Shown: positions 33,149 to 42,237 of the stretch, piece after piece | Numbering within the stretch: position 1 is the stretch's first letter | Layout of the letters: each line of letters opens with the position of its first letter | NCBI GenBank assembly: GCA_020436085.1 | Contig: JAGQYM010000014.1 | Coordinates: forward strand, 1 to 64,000 | Length of the DNA stretch: 64,000 nt | Direction: 5' to 3' | Source of the DNA: Cyclobacteriaceae bacterium | GTDB lineage: Bacteria; Bacteroidota; Bacteroidia; Cytophagales; Cyclobacteriaceae | Position numbers and translations under genes: made by a program | The notes under the pieces: generated by a model | Database searches by the model: none | What the model was told of the DNA's origin: nothing | What the model saw: the letters and a program-made list of their open reading frames with translations, nothing else

Positions 33149-35784
33149 TGCGACTTGAGCGTCAGGAAATCGCCTACATCCGAAACGACCTGAACAAAAA
33201 GGGTTTCGCAAAAGGTAGCTTGCTGGACGAGCTGGTCGATCACGTTTGTTGCGAAATGGAAGATGATCTGAAGAAGGGCGTACCATTTAAGAAGGCGTAT
33301 GAAAGAGTCTTGCAAACGATAACTCCGGATCAGATAAAGCAGGTACAAGCAGAGAGTTTTAGCGCAACATATCCAACCACAAGAGCAATGTTATTCAATA
33401 CTTTGAAGATGATGTGGCGTCAGGCCACCAGGTTTAGGGTGCACACCGCCATCAATGTAACTGGTTTAACCATAGGGTTTATTGTATTCACAATCGTTGC
33501 GTTGTTTTTAAAGCATGAACTTGATTTTGATAAGCAATTCACTCACGCTGAGGATATCTATCGTATCACAATGTCTTCCACGGTTGGTGGTGTTGAGAAT
33601 TCGATCCCAACAACCTTTCCTGTATTCGGCCCAGAACTGCAGGCGCGGTACGGTGAGGTAGCTGACTATGCTCGCGTGATTAACCACAAATACACACGGC
33701 TTCGGCCAACATTTCGATACGAGGATAAGATATTTTATGAAGACGGAGTGATTTTCGCGGACTCTACATTTTTCAGGCTTTTTGATTTCCCTTTTCTTTC
33801 GGGTGATGCCGTGACAGCACTCAATGATCCTAATTCCGTAGTGTTGACGAGTGCCATGGCGGAGAAATATTTTGGAACACATAGCCCGGTTGGTCAGACA
33901 ATCCGATTTAATGATACGGATCTGCTCGTCACCGGTGTACTAAAAGAGCTTCCATCAAATACTCACATGAAATTCGATTTTGTGATTCCAATGTCGGGAT
34001 TAAAATTTTCTGGAGCCTTCAGAAATCTTTCGGTATTGAATAGTTGGGATGTGGACTGGTTTTGGAATTATCTTTTGATTTCGGACGGTGAGGCAGTTGA
34101 GAAAATAGAAAATGGCATTACCTCACTTGCGCAGGAACAAAACCCAGAGCAAACTAAAGAACATAATGTCAGGTTTGCCCTTCAACATCTAACGGATATT
34201 CATCTGTTTTCTGAATTTGATTACAATACCGATATCTCATCCAATGGGAATCTCACCAACCTTTACATCCTTGTGAGTATTGGTGTGCTAGTACTAATGA
34301 TTTCATCTATCAATTTCATCAATCTCTCAATGTCATCTGCTGCCAGGCGATACAAGGAAATTGGGGTGAGCAAGATTTTGGGAGCGATGAGAACGCAATT
34401 GCGAATACAATACCTTCTTGAGGCAGTTTTGATTTGCGTTGTCAGTTTTGTTTTGGCGATCGGTGCAGTGAAACTGATACTTCCAGTATTTTCCACTTGG
34501 GTGGGTGTGGAGATGATTTTAGCCAACAACTATGGAGTAGTTATTCTGCTCTTCCTTTTCACAATTGTTTTAGGGTTGTTATCTGGAGCGTACCCAGCCT
34601 TTTTTATGTCTTCATTGGAGCCGCAGCGAGTTTTGAAAGGAGTTTGGAAACCTGGCCATGGGGGCGCGTATTTTCGTAAGGTACTGATCGGTGTTCAAGT
34701 CACGATTTCAATTTTCCTGATGGTAGGCACCATAGTGGTGAGTGAACAACTCAGCTACATTAATCACCGGGAACTGGGTTTTGATAAAGAGCATGTGATC
34801 ATGCTTCCAATTCGAGGGACGCAAATAAGCCGACACTTTGTGGAATTTAAACAACAACTGTTGGGAGAGAGCTCGATAGGCAATGTGACTTCAGTGTCAG
34901 AGCCGATTGGGCGCGAGGTTCAGTTTATGAGTTTCAAGGTGGAGGGTAAACAAGAGGATCAGTTTGTTAAGATTTTGAACGTCACACACGACTTTGTACA
35001 AACCATGAACCTTCAACTTCTGGAAGGTCGTGATATGTCACCCGAGATCGGGTCTGATTCTGTTGGTGGATTCGTGATTAACGAAGCTGCAGCAAAGGCT
35101 TTTGGCTGGGATGAGGCTGTTGGCAAACACTTGCAACACGTTTGGCGCGAGGGTGTGGATGGTCGTGTAATTGGAGTAGTTAAGGATTTCAATTTTGAGC
35201 CACTACAGAATCAAGTCGATCCGATTGTTATCTGGTTTGGTGGGCCCTATTGGTATGCAGCCATCAAAACACAGCCTGGCGCTGCATCGCAAGCGATAAG
35301 TGCTATTGAAGCAGCGTGGAAGAAGCTTGAGCCTGAGAAACCGTTTGATTTTCAGTTTCTTGACGCGGCCATTCAGAAGGTCTACGAGAGGGAAGAACGG
35401 ATGAGTGAAATGTTTTTTGTTTTTGCCATTATCTCTATTGGTACTGCAATGCTGGGGTTATATGGTCTTATTTCATTTATTCTTAATCAGCGTCTGAAAG
35501 AAATCGGTGTACGAAAAGTAATGGGAGCATCGTCCAACGCAATTCTGTTACTCATCAGTGGAGAGTATGTCAAGCTTGTCTTTATCTCATTTATGGCGGC
35601 TGTACCTTTGTCTTATTGGGTGATGAACTATTGGCTGCAAACATTTGCTTTTAGAATATCGTGGAGTCCTGCTTATTTTATCATTGCATTTGGCATTGCA
35701 ATAGTGGTTGTGCTTGCAACGGTTTTATCGCGTGCTGGGATTGCAGCTGACCTGAACCCAGCTAAGGTATTAAGATCGGAATAG
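33148..35784 (+). CDS. MacB/FtsX-type orphan permease 5 with N-terminal prefix domain
   Basis: 878 residues: a cytosolic N-terminal helical domain of about 80 residues (LLDELVDHVCCEMEDDLKKG, then FKKAYERVL) is added in front of TM1 (about 98-121). After that comes the usual duplicated FtsX plan: NLSMSSAARRYKEIGVSKILGA in block one, EIGVRKVMGAS in block two, end NPAKVLRSE. The prefix occurs in PadR-linked permeases of this kind and may bind the regulator or sense the membrane (inference). It is the only permease here on the plus strand. Confidence 0.9.
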   Translation: MRLERQEIAYIRNDLNKKGFAKGSLLDELVDHVCCEMEDDLKKGVPFKKAYERVLQTITPDQIKQVQAESFSATYPTTRAMLFNTLKMMWRQATRFRVHTAINVTGLTIGFIVFTIVALFLKHELDFDKQFTHAEDIYRITMSSTVGGVENSIPTTFPVFGPELQARYGEVADYARVINHKYTRLRPTFRYEDKIFYEDGVIFADSTFFRLFDFPFLSGDAVTALNDPNSVVLTSAMAEKYFGTHSPVGQTIRFNDTDLLVTGVLKELPSNTHMKFDFVIPMSGLKFSGAFRNLSVLNSWDVDWFWNYLLISDGEAVEKIENGITSLAQEQNPEQTKEHNVRFALQHLTDIHLFSEFDYNTDISSNGNLTNLYILVSIGVLVLMISSINFINLSMSSAARRYKEIGVSKILGAMRTQLRIQYLLEAVLICVVSFVLAIGAVKLILPVFSTWVGVEMILANNYGVVILLFLFTIVLGLLSGAYPAFFMSSLEPQRVLKGVWKPGHGGAYFRKVLIGVQVTISIFLMVGTIVVSEQLSYINHRELGFDKEHVIMLPIRGTQISRHFVEFKQQLLGESSIGNVTSVSEPIGREVQFMSFKVEGKQEDQFVKILNVTHDFVQTMNLQLLEGRDMSPEIGSDSVGGFVINEAAAKAFGWDEAVGKHLQHVWREGVDGRVIGVVKDFNFEPLQNQVDPIVIWFGGPYWYAAIKTQPGAASQAISAIEAAWKKLEPEKPFDFQFLDAAIQKVYEREERMSEMFFVFAIISIGTAMLGLYGLISFILNQRLKEIGVRKVMGASSNAILLLISGEYVKLVFISFMAAVPLSYWVMNYWLQTFAFRISWSPAYFIIAFGIAIVVVLATVLSRAGIAADLNPAKVLRSE

Positions 35785-35872
35785 GAAAGATCTAGAGCAT
35801 TTTTTGGTTGCAACAATTTGTTACAACACAGTTCATTAGTTTAATCCACTCTCTCTTTTTTTTTAATATCTG

Positions 35873-35892
35873 TTTATGACTCGGATCATAAA
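35873..35892. promoter_or_regulatory. Crp/Fnr-type operator upstream of the nos regulator
   Basis: Perfect inverted repeat TTTATGA-N6-TCATAAA, containing the TGA-N6-TCA core spacing of Crp/Fnr sites. Its centre (35882.5) lies 36.5 bp before the last base of CAATTTTG (35912-35919), a -7-like element one base off TAnnTTTG. That puts the site near -42 to -44, the usual position for a class II activator. Confidence 0.6.
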
Positions 35893-35938
35893 CGAGGGCA
35901 TTTAATTAATTCAATTTTGAGTTCAGTTGAATCGCGCA

Positions 35939-36700
35939 ATGAACTCGACTATTCCGCCTTTCTTGGTTGAATTTAACTCGGCTGTTAACCGGCTTGAGCT
36001 TGCGTTCTGTGACGAAGTCATGAGGCAAAATGACAAAGATCATTTCGGGTCGGTGAGTGCCTCTATAGCTTCGTTTTATCAATTTGAAATGATTATGGTT
36101 GATCGCAAAATTCTCGAGAAATATGGTGCAGTGGCTATTCACCCTAAGAAAGGGGAGGTGATTTTTAATCAAGGGTCAGAGGCACTTTTTTATTATCAGG
36201 TTGCTGATGGTGCTATTAAAATGGTGACCAACAATGCCAATGGCCAGGAATTTATTCAAGGTATTTTTAGTGCAGATGAAAGTTTTGGTGAGCCACCTCT
36301 ATTTTGTGAATTTCCCTATCCCAGCACTGCCATAGCTATGGATGATGCAGAAGTCATCAAGTTGACGAAGCAGCATTTCATGGAACTACTTCGAGACAAT
36401 TTTGAAATTCATTTGAAGTTTGATCGTGTACTCTGTAATCGCCTGAAGTATAAGTCGATGATACTCTCTGATATTTCATTTAAAGATCCTGAGAGAAGAA
36501 TTGGCAATTTACTTCAATATTTCAAAGGCTTTTCTCAAAGTGATTATGGCACATTAAAAAAGAAGAATTTCATAGTTCCCTACACAAGACAGCAAATTGC
36601 CGACATGAGCGGACTGAGAGTTGAGACCGTGATAAGAACGGTGAAGAAAATGGAAAGGGATGGAAAGCTTGAGATCGTTGGTAGAAAAATAAGAATCTGA
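35939..36700 (+). CDS. Crp/Fnr-family transcription regulator of the nos cluster
   Basis: The cyclic-nucleotide-binding-like sensor domain begins around KILEKYGAVAIHPKKGEVIF. A C-terminal HTH (YTRQQIADMSGLRVETVIRTVKKM) matches the Crp HTH motif. No N-terminal cysteine cluster is present, so it is not an Fe-S Fnr; it may be a DNR/NnrR-like heme or NO sensor, which sequence alone cannot show. The start is uncertain: ATG 35939 lies 12 bp after the predicted transcription start and adds a 50-residue extension. ATG 36089 or 36095 would give a standard roughly 200-residue protein. Confidence 0.85.
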   Translation: MNSTIPPFLVEFNSAVNRLELAFCDEVMRQNDKDHFGSVSASIASFYQFEMIMVDRKILEKYGAVAIHPKKGEVIFNQGSEALFYYQVADGAIKMVTNNANGQEFIQGIFSADESFGEPPLFCEFPYPSTAIAMDDAEVIKLTKQHFMELLRDNFEIHLKFDRVLCNRLKYKSMILSDISFKDPERRIGNLLQYFKGFSQSDYGTLKKKNFIVPYTRQQIADMSGLRVETVIRTVKKMERDGKLEIVGRKIRI

Positions 36701-36716
36701 ATTAACCCAATAAGAA

Positions 36717-37187
36717 ATGAAGTATATATCAATTTTCCTTTTGTCTCTGGTTCTGATAAACTGTTCACCAGGTGGGCCGAAGAATGCTGAGGAGTATCCA
36801 AGTAGTGATCCTGCCAAATCTGCAGTAGAGGAAGTAATGAGTGACCCTACTAAAGGGATTGGCGCGGTAAAAAATGTGACTTTGAATACACCTCTGGAGC
36901 AGGAGAGAGTTGGAAGGGGTCTGTCCATCTACGAAATGAAATGCTCTGCGTGTCATAAGTTAACAGACCAAAGAATTGTAGGGCCGGGATGGAAAAACAT
37001 CACAAAGAAAAGGCAACCCGAATGGATTATGAATATGATCACCAATGTGGATGTGATGCTTGACAAAGACGTTGAAGCACAGAAGCTCCTGGAACTTTGT
37101 CTTACTCGCATGCCTAACCAGAATGTATCGATCGGTGATGCGAGAGATGTCTTGGAGTTTATGCGACAAAATGATGGTGAAAAATAG
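36717..37187 (+). CDS. Lipoprotein monoheme cytochrome c
   Basis: 156 residues. Lipobox LINC (Cys16), a linker of about 55 residues, then a class I cytochrome c domain with heme motif CSACH and a probable axial Met in TRMPNQN. It is 16 bp after the regulator and 22 bp before nosZ. Probable electron donor to NosZ, taking electrons from the quinol pool through other carriers (inference from position). Confidence 0.9.
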   Translation: MKYISIFLLSLVLINCSPGGPKNAEEYPSSDPAKSAVEEVMSDPTKGIGAVKNVTLNTPLEQERVGRGLSIYEMKCSACHKLTDQRIVGPGWKNITKKRQPEWIMNMITNVDVMLDKDVEAQKLLELCLTRMPNQNVSIGDARDVLEFMRQNDGEK

Positions 37188-37209
37188 ACAACACTAAATC
37201 CTAATCTAT

Positions 37210-39195
37210 ATGACAAAATCATTTAAGTATTTATACAGTTTGGGTGCCGTATGCGCTGTGCTGTTATTATATAACTGCAAGCCGTCCGGACCAAAAGAGG
37301 CCCTTCTGGGTGACGCTGCCGCTAAGGCGTACGTTGCTCCCGGTCAGTATGATGAATTTTACAATTTCGTATCCGGAGGATTCAATGGACAGATGGCGGT
37401 ATATGGAATTCCATCAGGCCGCCTGCTGAAAATCCTTCCGGTATTTTCGGTATTTCCAGAAAACGGATATGGATATAGTGAAGAGACGAAGCCGATGCTC
37501 AACACTTCACATGGTTTTGTTCCCTGGGATGATTTGCACCACATTGCCCTTTCGACAACTAAAGGTGAGCATGACGGCAGATGGGCCTTCGGTAATGGTA
37601 ATAATACTCCCCGAGTGGCTCGTGTAGATCTCGCCAACTTCCGCACGATGGAAATTCTGGAAATACCTAACAGTGGAGGTAATCACTCTTCGCCTTTTAT
37701 TACAGAGAATACTGAATACCTGGTGGCTGGAACTCGTTTTAGTGTGCCGCTTGGTGAAAACAAAGACGTACCTATCAATTCCTACAAAAAGAATTTTAAA
37801 GGATCGATTAGTTTCATCAAGGTCAATCCGGAAAATGGCCACATGAATATTGAGTTTCAGTTGAGAACTCCTGGATTCAATTATGACTTGAGCAGAGCAG
37901 GAAAAGGTCCGTCACATGGCTGGTTCTTCTTCTCAACATACAACACAGAGCAGGCGCACACCTTATTGGAGGTGAATGCCTCACAAAACGACAAGGACTT
38001 TATAATGGCCGTAAATTGGAAGAAGGCCGAGGAGTATCTCGCACAAGGGAAGGGGCAAAAAGTGAAGTCGAGATATGCTCATAACCTTTATGATGAGTCT
38101 ACTCATTCTGCCACGAGCACAATGATGGAAGAAGTAACGGTACTTGATGTTACTGAGTTAAAAGACATTGTTTATTTCATTCCATGCCCTAAATCTCCAC
38201 ATGGATGTGATGTAGACCCAACCGGAGAATATATTGTAGGTAGCGGGAAGTTGGCAGCAATGATGCCGGTGTTTTCTTTCACCAAACTTCAAAAGGCAAT
38301 TGCTGACAAGGACTATGAAGGTGATTTCGAGGGAATCCCTGTAGTCCGCTATGAAGCTGCGTTGCACGGTGAGGTGCAAAAGCCAGGACTCGGACCATTG
38401 CATACTGAGTTTGATGGCAAGGGCAATGCCTACACTTCTATGTTTGTTTCTTCTGAGATTGTGAAGTGGAATGTGAAGACACTTGAGGTTTTGGATAGAG
38501 TACCTACCTACTACTCAATTGGTCACTTAAGTGTGCCAGGCGGACCAACAGTGAAGCCTCATGGCAAATATGTAATCGCTTACAACAAGATTACTAAAGA
38601 CAGGTATTTGCCTACAGGTCCTGAGTTGGCGCAAAGCGCTCAGCTATATTCAATCGATGGAGACAAGATGCAACTCCTGCTCGACTTTCCAACAGTGGGT
38701 GAACCACACTATGCCGAGGCTCTGCCAGCCAGCCTGATAAAGGACAAGTCGGTAAAGATTAACCGAATCGAGGAAAATAAACATCCGTTTGCAGCATTGG
38801 GCGAGGCGAAAGCACGTGTGGAACGGAAAGGTAACGAGGTACACGTATATATGACTGCGATTCGCTCTCACCTTACTCCCGATAACATTGAAGGCGTGCG
38901 TGTAGGTGACGATGTATATTTTCATGTTACTAACCTAGAACAAGATTGGGATGTACCGCACGGATTTGCTATCAGAGGAGCTGCGAATGCGGAAATTTTG
39001 GTGATGCCTGGTGAAACACAGACACTAAAGTGGAAACCTTTGGTAGCAGGTGTTGTTCCTTTCTATTGCACAGATTTTTGCTCAGCACTGCATCAGGAGA
39101 TGTCCGGCTACATGCGCGTATCTCCTGCAGGAAGCAATACACCATTGAAGTTCTCAACAGGAGAAGTTGAAGAATCAACACCTTCTGGTGAGTAA
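37210..39195 (+). CDS. nosZ: Nitrous-oxide reductase, clade II (Sec, lipoprotein type)
   Basis: 661 residues. Reduces N2O to N2. The signal has no twin arginine and ends LLLYNC (Cys23): a Sec-exported lipoprotein, the clade II type. The beta-propeller carries CuZ-type histidines (DDLHH 108-111, GEHDGRW His121, GGNHSS His159). The C-terminal cupredoxin domain has the CuA set: His584 in DVPHGF, then CTDFCSALHQEM (Cys620, Cys624, His628, Met631). All key ligands appear intact, so it should be active. Confidence 0.96.
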   Translation: MTKSFKYLYSLGAVCAVLLLYNCKPSGPKEALLGDAAAKAYVAPGQYDEFYNFVSGGFNGQMAVYGIPSGRLLKILPVFSVFPENGYGYSEETKPMLNTSHGFVPWDDLHHIALSTTKGEHDGRWAFGNGNNTPRVARVDLANFRTMEILEIPNSGGNHSSPFITENTEYLVAGTRFSVPLGENKDVPINSYKKNFKGSISFIKVNPENGHMNIEFQLRTPGFNYDLSRAGKGPSHGWFFFSTYNTEQAHTLLEVNASQNDKDFIMAVNWKKAEEYLAQGKGQKVKSRYAHNLYDESTHSATSTMMEEVTVLDVTELKDIVYFIPCPKSPHGCDVDPTGEYIVGSGKLAAMMPVFSFTKLQKAIADKDYEGDFEGIPVVRYEAALHGEVQKPGLGPLHTEFDGKGNAYTSMFVSSEIVKWNVKTLEVLDRVPTYYSIGHLSVPGGPTVKPHGKYVIAYNKITKDRYLPTGPELAQSAQLYSIDGDKMQLLLDFPTVGEPHYAEALPASLIKDKSVKINRIEENKHPFAALGEAKARVERKGNEVHVYMTAIRSHLTPDNIEGVRVGDDVYFHVTNLEQDWDVPHGFAIRGAANAEILVMPGETQTLKWKPLVAGVVPFYCTDFCSALHQEMSGYMRVSPAGSNTPLKFSTGEVEESTPSGE

Positions 39196-39232
39196 ACCTG
39201 TTTCTCATAGTTTGCAGGTTAGAAGATCGGGT

Positions 39233-39257
39233 GGCTTCCCATGGATCGTGGGAAGCC
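39233..39257 (+). terminator. Hairpin between nosZ and nosL
   Basis: Arms GGCTTCCCA/TGGGAAGCC (9 bp, 7-nt loop) followed by CCCTGTTTTC. It lies 38 bp after the nosZ stop and 32 bp before the next start. It could stop part of the transcripts or protect the nosZ mRNA 3' end, giving more NosZ than accessory proteins. Confidence 0.5.
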
Positions 39258-39288
39258 CCTGTTTTCAAATCAAAATATTCTTTTTGAG

Positions 39289-40293
39289 ATGAAGTCGTTA
39301 AAACCAATATCGAGGATTGCAGTTGCCATTTGTGCCTTGGCACTCGTGTCTGCCTACTTCGTGCCTCTCTGGCAGATATTAATGTGGGCACCACAATACC
39401 CGGAGGGATTAGAAATGAAGATTTGGATTGATGACCTTTCTGGTGACGTACGCACCATCAGTGCCTTGAACCACTACATCGGAATGAAGCATATTGAAGT
39501 GGAGATGTTTCCAGAATTTGGCTACATGATCTACATCGTAGGATTCATCATCGGATTTGGGTTGCTGTCCGCACTTATCAATAAAAGATTCATGTTGATT
39601 GGGTTTGTGTTGGTCATTTGCGCGGCAGGAGTTGGGGCATTGGTTGATTTTTACTTATGGGGATATGACTACGGACATAACCTAAATCCGGAGGCTCCGA
39701 TTATAATTCCCGGAATGGCGTATCAGCCACCACTGATTGGCACTAAGGTATTACTAAACTTTACAGCATTTTCTGGACCTGACATCGGAGGTTGGGTGTT
39801 TATCATTGTTGCTTTCACATTAATCGGGTTGATTATCTATGAAATAAAGTTCACCAATGCGGCTGCCGCCATTGTGGTTTTGCTAATTCTTATTGGTATT
39901 AGCTCATGCAGTGCTGAACCAGAACCGTTGGCATATGGTAAGGATATTTGCCACGAGTGTAAAATGACATTGATGGACAATAAGTTCGGAGCAGAGTTGG
40001 TGACAACCAAGGGCAAAATCTACAAGTTCGATGATCTAAACTGTTTTTTTAATTTCTACAATTCACCAGAAGGTTCTAGAGGTGAATATGCTTATAGGTT
40101 GGTGATCGATTTTACGAAACCCGGAACACTGATCGAAGCTGGAAACGCACACTATGTAAAATCAGAGTCAATCAAAAGCCCAATGGCGAGCAAGATGGCT
40201 GCATTCGAGGACTATCAGCTGATGACCGCCACAAAGAAAAATGTCAAAGGAATCTATCTGTCTTGGGGAGAAGCGGTAACACAATTTAAATGA
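39289..40293 (+). CDS. nosL: Membrane-domain (NosB-like) fused to NosL copper lipoprotein domain
   Basis: 334 residues from ATG 39289; the frame is open to 39241. The N-terminal ~200 residues have about five TM segments and the stretches APQYPEGLEM and LNHYIGMKHIEVEMFPE, resembling the NosB membrane protein that follows nosZ in clade II clusters. The last TM ends in a lipobox-like ISSC (C207). It is followed by a full NosL domain with CHECKM copper-site residues (C221, C224, M226) and DDLNCFFNF. This looks like a fusion of two neighbouring genes. NosL delivers copper for NosZ maturation. The stop overlaps the nosD start (ATGA). Confidence 0.87.
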   Translation: MKSLKPISRIAVAICALALVSAYFVPLWQILMWAPQYPEGLEMKIWIDDLSGDVRTISALNHYIGMKHIEVEMFPEFGYMIYIVGFIIGFGLLSALINKRFMLIGFVLVICAAGVGALVDFYLWGYDYGHNLNPEAPIIIPGMAYQPPLIGTKVLLNFTAFSGPDIGGWVFIIVAFTLIGLIIYEIKFTNAAAAIVVLLILIGISSCSAEPEPLAYGKDICHECKMTLMDNKFGAELVTTKGKIYKFDDLNCFFNFYNSPEGSRGEYAYRLVIDFTKPGTLIEAGNAHYVKSESIKSPMASKMAAFEDYQLMTATKKNVKGIYLSWGEAVTQFK

Positions 40294-41528
40294 GAATTGC
40301 GGTTTTATTATTTATTGTGGGGTTCTCGATTCAGGCTCAATCAGCAATCTGGCGAGTTGGTCCTGCACTCCAGCTTAAAACCATCCATGCAGCTTTAGAG
40401 AAATCAAGTAAGGGAGACACCATTATTGTCACTAGTGGACTCTATCAGGAGGGTAATATTAGAATTGGAAAGAGTGTCGTAATAATTGGAGAAGGCGAAT
40501 CGACAGTGGATGGCCAGAACAAATTCGAGGTATTCACTATTGAGTCAAACAATGTCACTATCCGCAACCTCAAAATTACCAATACGGGTGTTTCTAGCCT
40601 AAGTGATTTGGCAGCAATTGGTGCCGAAAATGTTCGAGGACTTTATATCTCAAATAATGTCATTGACAATGCATTCTTCGGAATACATCTGGCCAACTGC
40701 AAGACAAGTACTGTTGAAAACAATATTTTAACATCGAGAAGTATTGATGAGCTGCACACAGGAAATGGAATTCATTTATGGAAATGCCAATCCATTACAA
40801 TCAACAACAACAAAATCACCAAACACAGGGATGGTATCTACTTAGAGTTTGTCACCGATTCATTCATCACAAATAATGTAAGTGAGGACAATCTTAGGTA
40901 CGGTCTCCATTTCATGTTCTCCCATAATGATGAGTACAGTGGTAATACTTTTAAGAACAATGGAGCGGGTATAGCCGTGATGTATTCTAGAGGAGTTAAA
41001 ATGTTCCGAAACCATTTTATGGAAAATTGGGGTTCCACGGCTTTCGGATTGTTACTAAAGGAGATTAGCGAAAGCAGAATTGAGAGAAATGTTTTTTATA
41101 AAAATACGGTGGCGATCTATTTGGAAGGTTGCAGCAGAAGCCACTTTTCTTTGAATGAGTTTCGTGAGAATGGCTTTGCATTGAAGCTTCAAGCGAATTG
41201 TGACGACAATGTTTTTGAGAAAAACAATTTCATTGCAAACTCATTCGATTTGGGCACCAATGGCTCAATGACATTAAACACTATCAATAAAAATTATTGG
41301 GATAAGTATTCAGGATACGATCTTAATGGAGATGGACTGGGTGATGTCCCGTTTCATCCTGTCAGTATGTACGCCATGATTGTAGAAAAAATGCCGACAT
41401 CAATAATGCTGTGGCGTAGTTTTTTAGTCTTTCTGCTAGATAGGACAGAAAAGGTGATTCCGGTAGTTACCCCAGAAAACTTAAGGGACGATGTCCCAGT
41501 TATGACATCTTATGATATCAATTCATAA
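40290..41528 (+). CDS. nosD: NosD periplasmic beta-helix protein
   Basis: 412 residues with a Sec signal (about 1-17). The body is right-handed beta-helix repeats (N-x-I-x-x-N-x pattern: NNVTIRNLKITN, YISNNVIDNAFFGIHL, ITINNNKITKHRDGIYLEF), as in NosD/CASH domains. Part of the NosDFY complex that supplies sulfur or copper for the CuZ cluster. It has four-base start overlap with nosL and 17-bp overlap with nosF. Confidence 0.93.
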   Translation: MRIAVLLFIVGFSIQAQSAIWRVGPALQLKTIHAALEKSSKGDTIIVTSGLYQEGNIRIGKSVVIIGEGESTVDGQNKFEVFTIESNNVTIRNLKITNTGVSSLSDLAAIGAENVRGLYISNNVIDNAFFGIHLANCKTSTVENNILTSRSIDELHTGNGIHLWKCQSITINNNKITKHRDGIYLEFVTDSFITNNVSEDNLRYGLHFMFSHNDEYSGNTFKNNGAGIAVMYSRGVKMFRNHFMENWGSTAFGLLLKEISESRIERNVFYKNTVAIYLEGCSRSHFSLNEFRENGFALKLQANCDDNVFEKNNFIANSFDLGTNGSMTLNTINKNYWDKYSGYDLNGDGLGDVPFHPVSMYAMIVEKMPTSIMLWRSFLVFLLDRTEKVIPVVTPENLRDDVPVMTSYDINS

Positions 41529-42237
41529 CGTAAGTAAGCAATTCGGATCATTAAAAGTGTTGAAATCGATCACTGCCGATTTTGATATTGGAAACTCCTA
41601 CGCACTCATCGGCCCAAATGGATCTGGTAAAACGACCCTGATCAAAAGCATTTTGGGAATGGTACTACCGAACAGCGGGTCAATAATGATGAATGGCCGG
41701 TCAGTGATTGGAGAATGGAACTATCGGAGCAAAATTGGCTACATGCCTCAAATCGGCAGGTATCCGGACAATATGACTATCGGTCAACTGTTTCGAATGA
41801 TGAAGGACTTGCGAGCGAATAGTAGACAAATTGATGGGGAGCTTATTCAAAGTTTTGGGCTGGATAAAATAATGGAGAAAAGAATGCATACGCTGTCAGG
41901 GGGGACTCGCCAAAAGGTTAGTGCTGCGCTTGCCTTTCTCTTCAACCCGGATGTTTTAATTCTTGATGAGCCCACGGCAGGCTTGGATCCGCTAGCTGTC
42001 GAAATTATCAAAGCTAAGATTCAGCAGGAAATGGAGGCTGATAAACTCTTTATCATCACTTCTCACATTATGAGTGATTTAGACGAATTATCATCACATG
42101 CGCTGTACCTCGACAACGGTACATTAATCTATAATGATTCGATTGCATTGCTCAAGGAGGAAACGGGAGAGGTGAAGCTTGGAAAGGCGATAGCAACCAT
42201 CATGAAAAGAAATCTATCTAAAGAGGCTGCTTTATGA
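41512..42237 (+). CDS. nosF: NosF ABC transporter ATPase
   Basis: 241 residues: Walker A GPNGSGKTT, signature LSGGTRQKVS, Walker B VLILDEPTAGLD, H-loop TSHIMSDL. Energises NosDFY. ATG lies inside the nosD 3' end, and its stop overlaps the nosY start. Confidence 0.95.
   Translation: MISIHNVSKQFGSLKVLKSITADFDIGNSYALIGPNGSGKTTLIKSILGMVLPNSGSIMMNGRSVIGEWNYRSKIGYMPQIGRYPDNMTIGQLFRMMKDLRANSRQIDGELIQSFGLDKIMEKRMHTLSGGTRQKVSAALAFLFNPDVLILDEPTAGLDPLAVEIIKAKIQQEMEADKLFIITSHIMSDLDELSSHALYLDNGTLIYNDSIALLKEETGEVKLGKAIATIMKRNLSKEAAL

Noticed and set aside
35821..35841. Imperfect repeat GTTGCAAC/GTTACAAC upstream of the nos regulator.
   Set aside because: One mismatch, irregular centre; the perfect TTTATGA repeat next to it explains regulation better.
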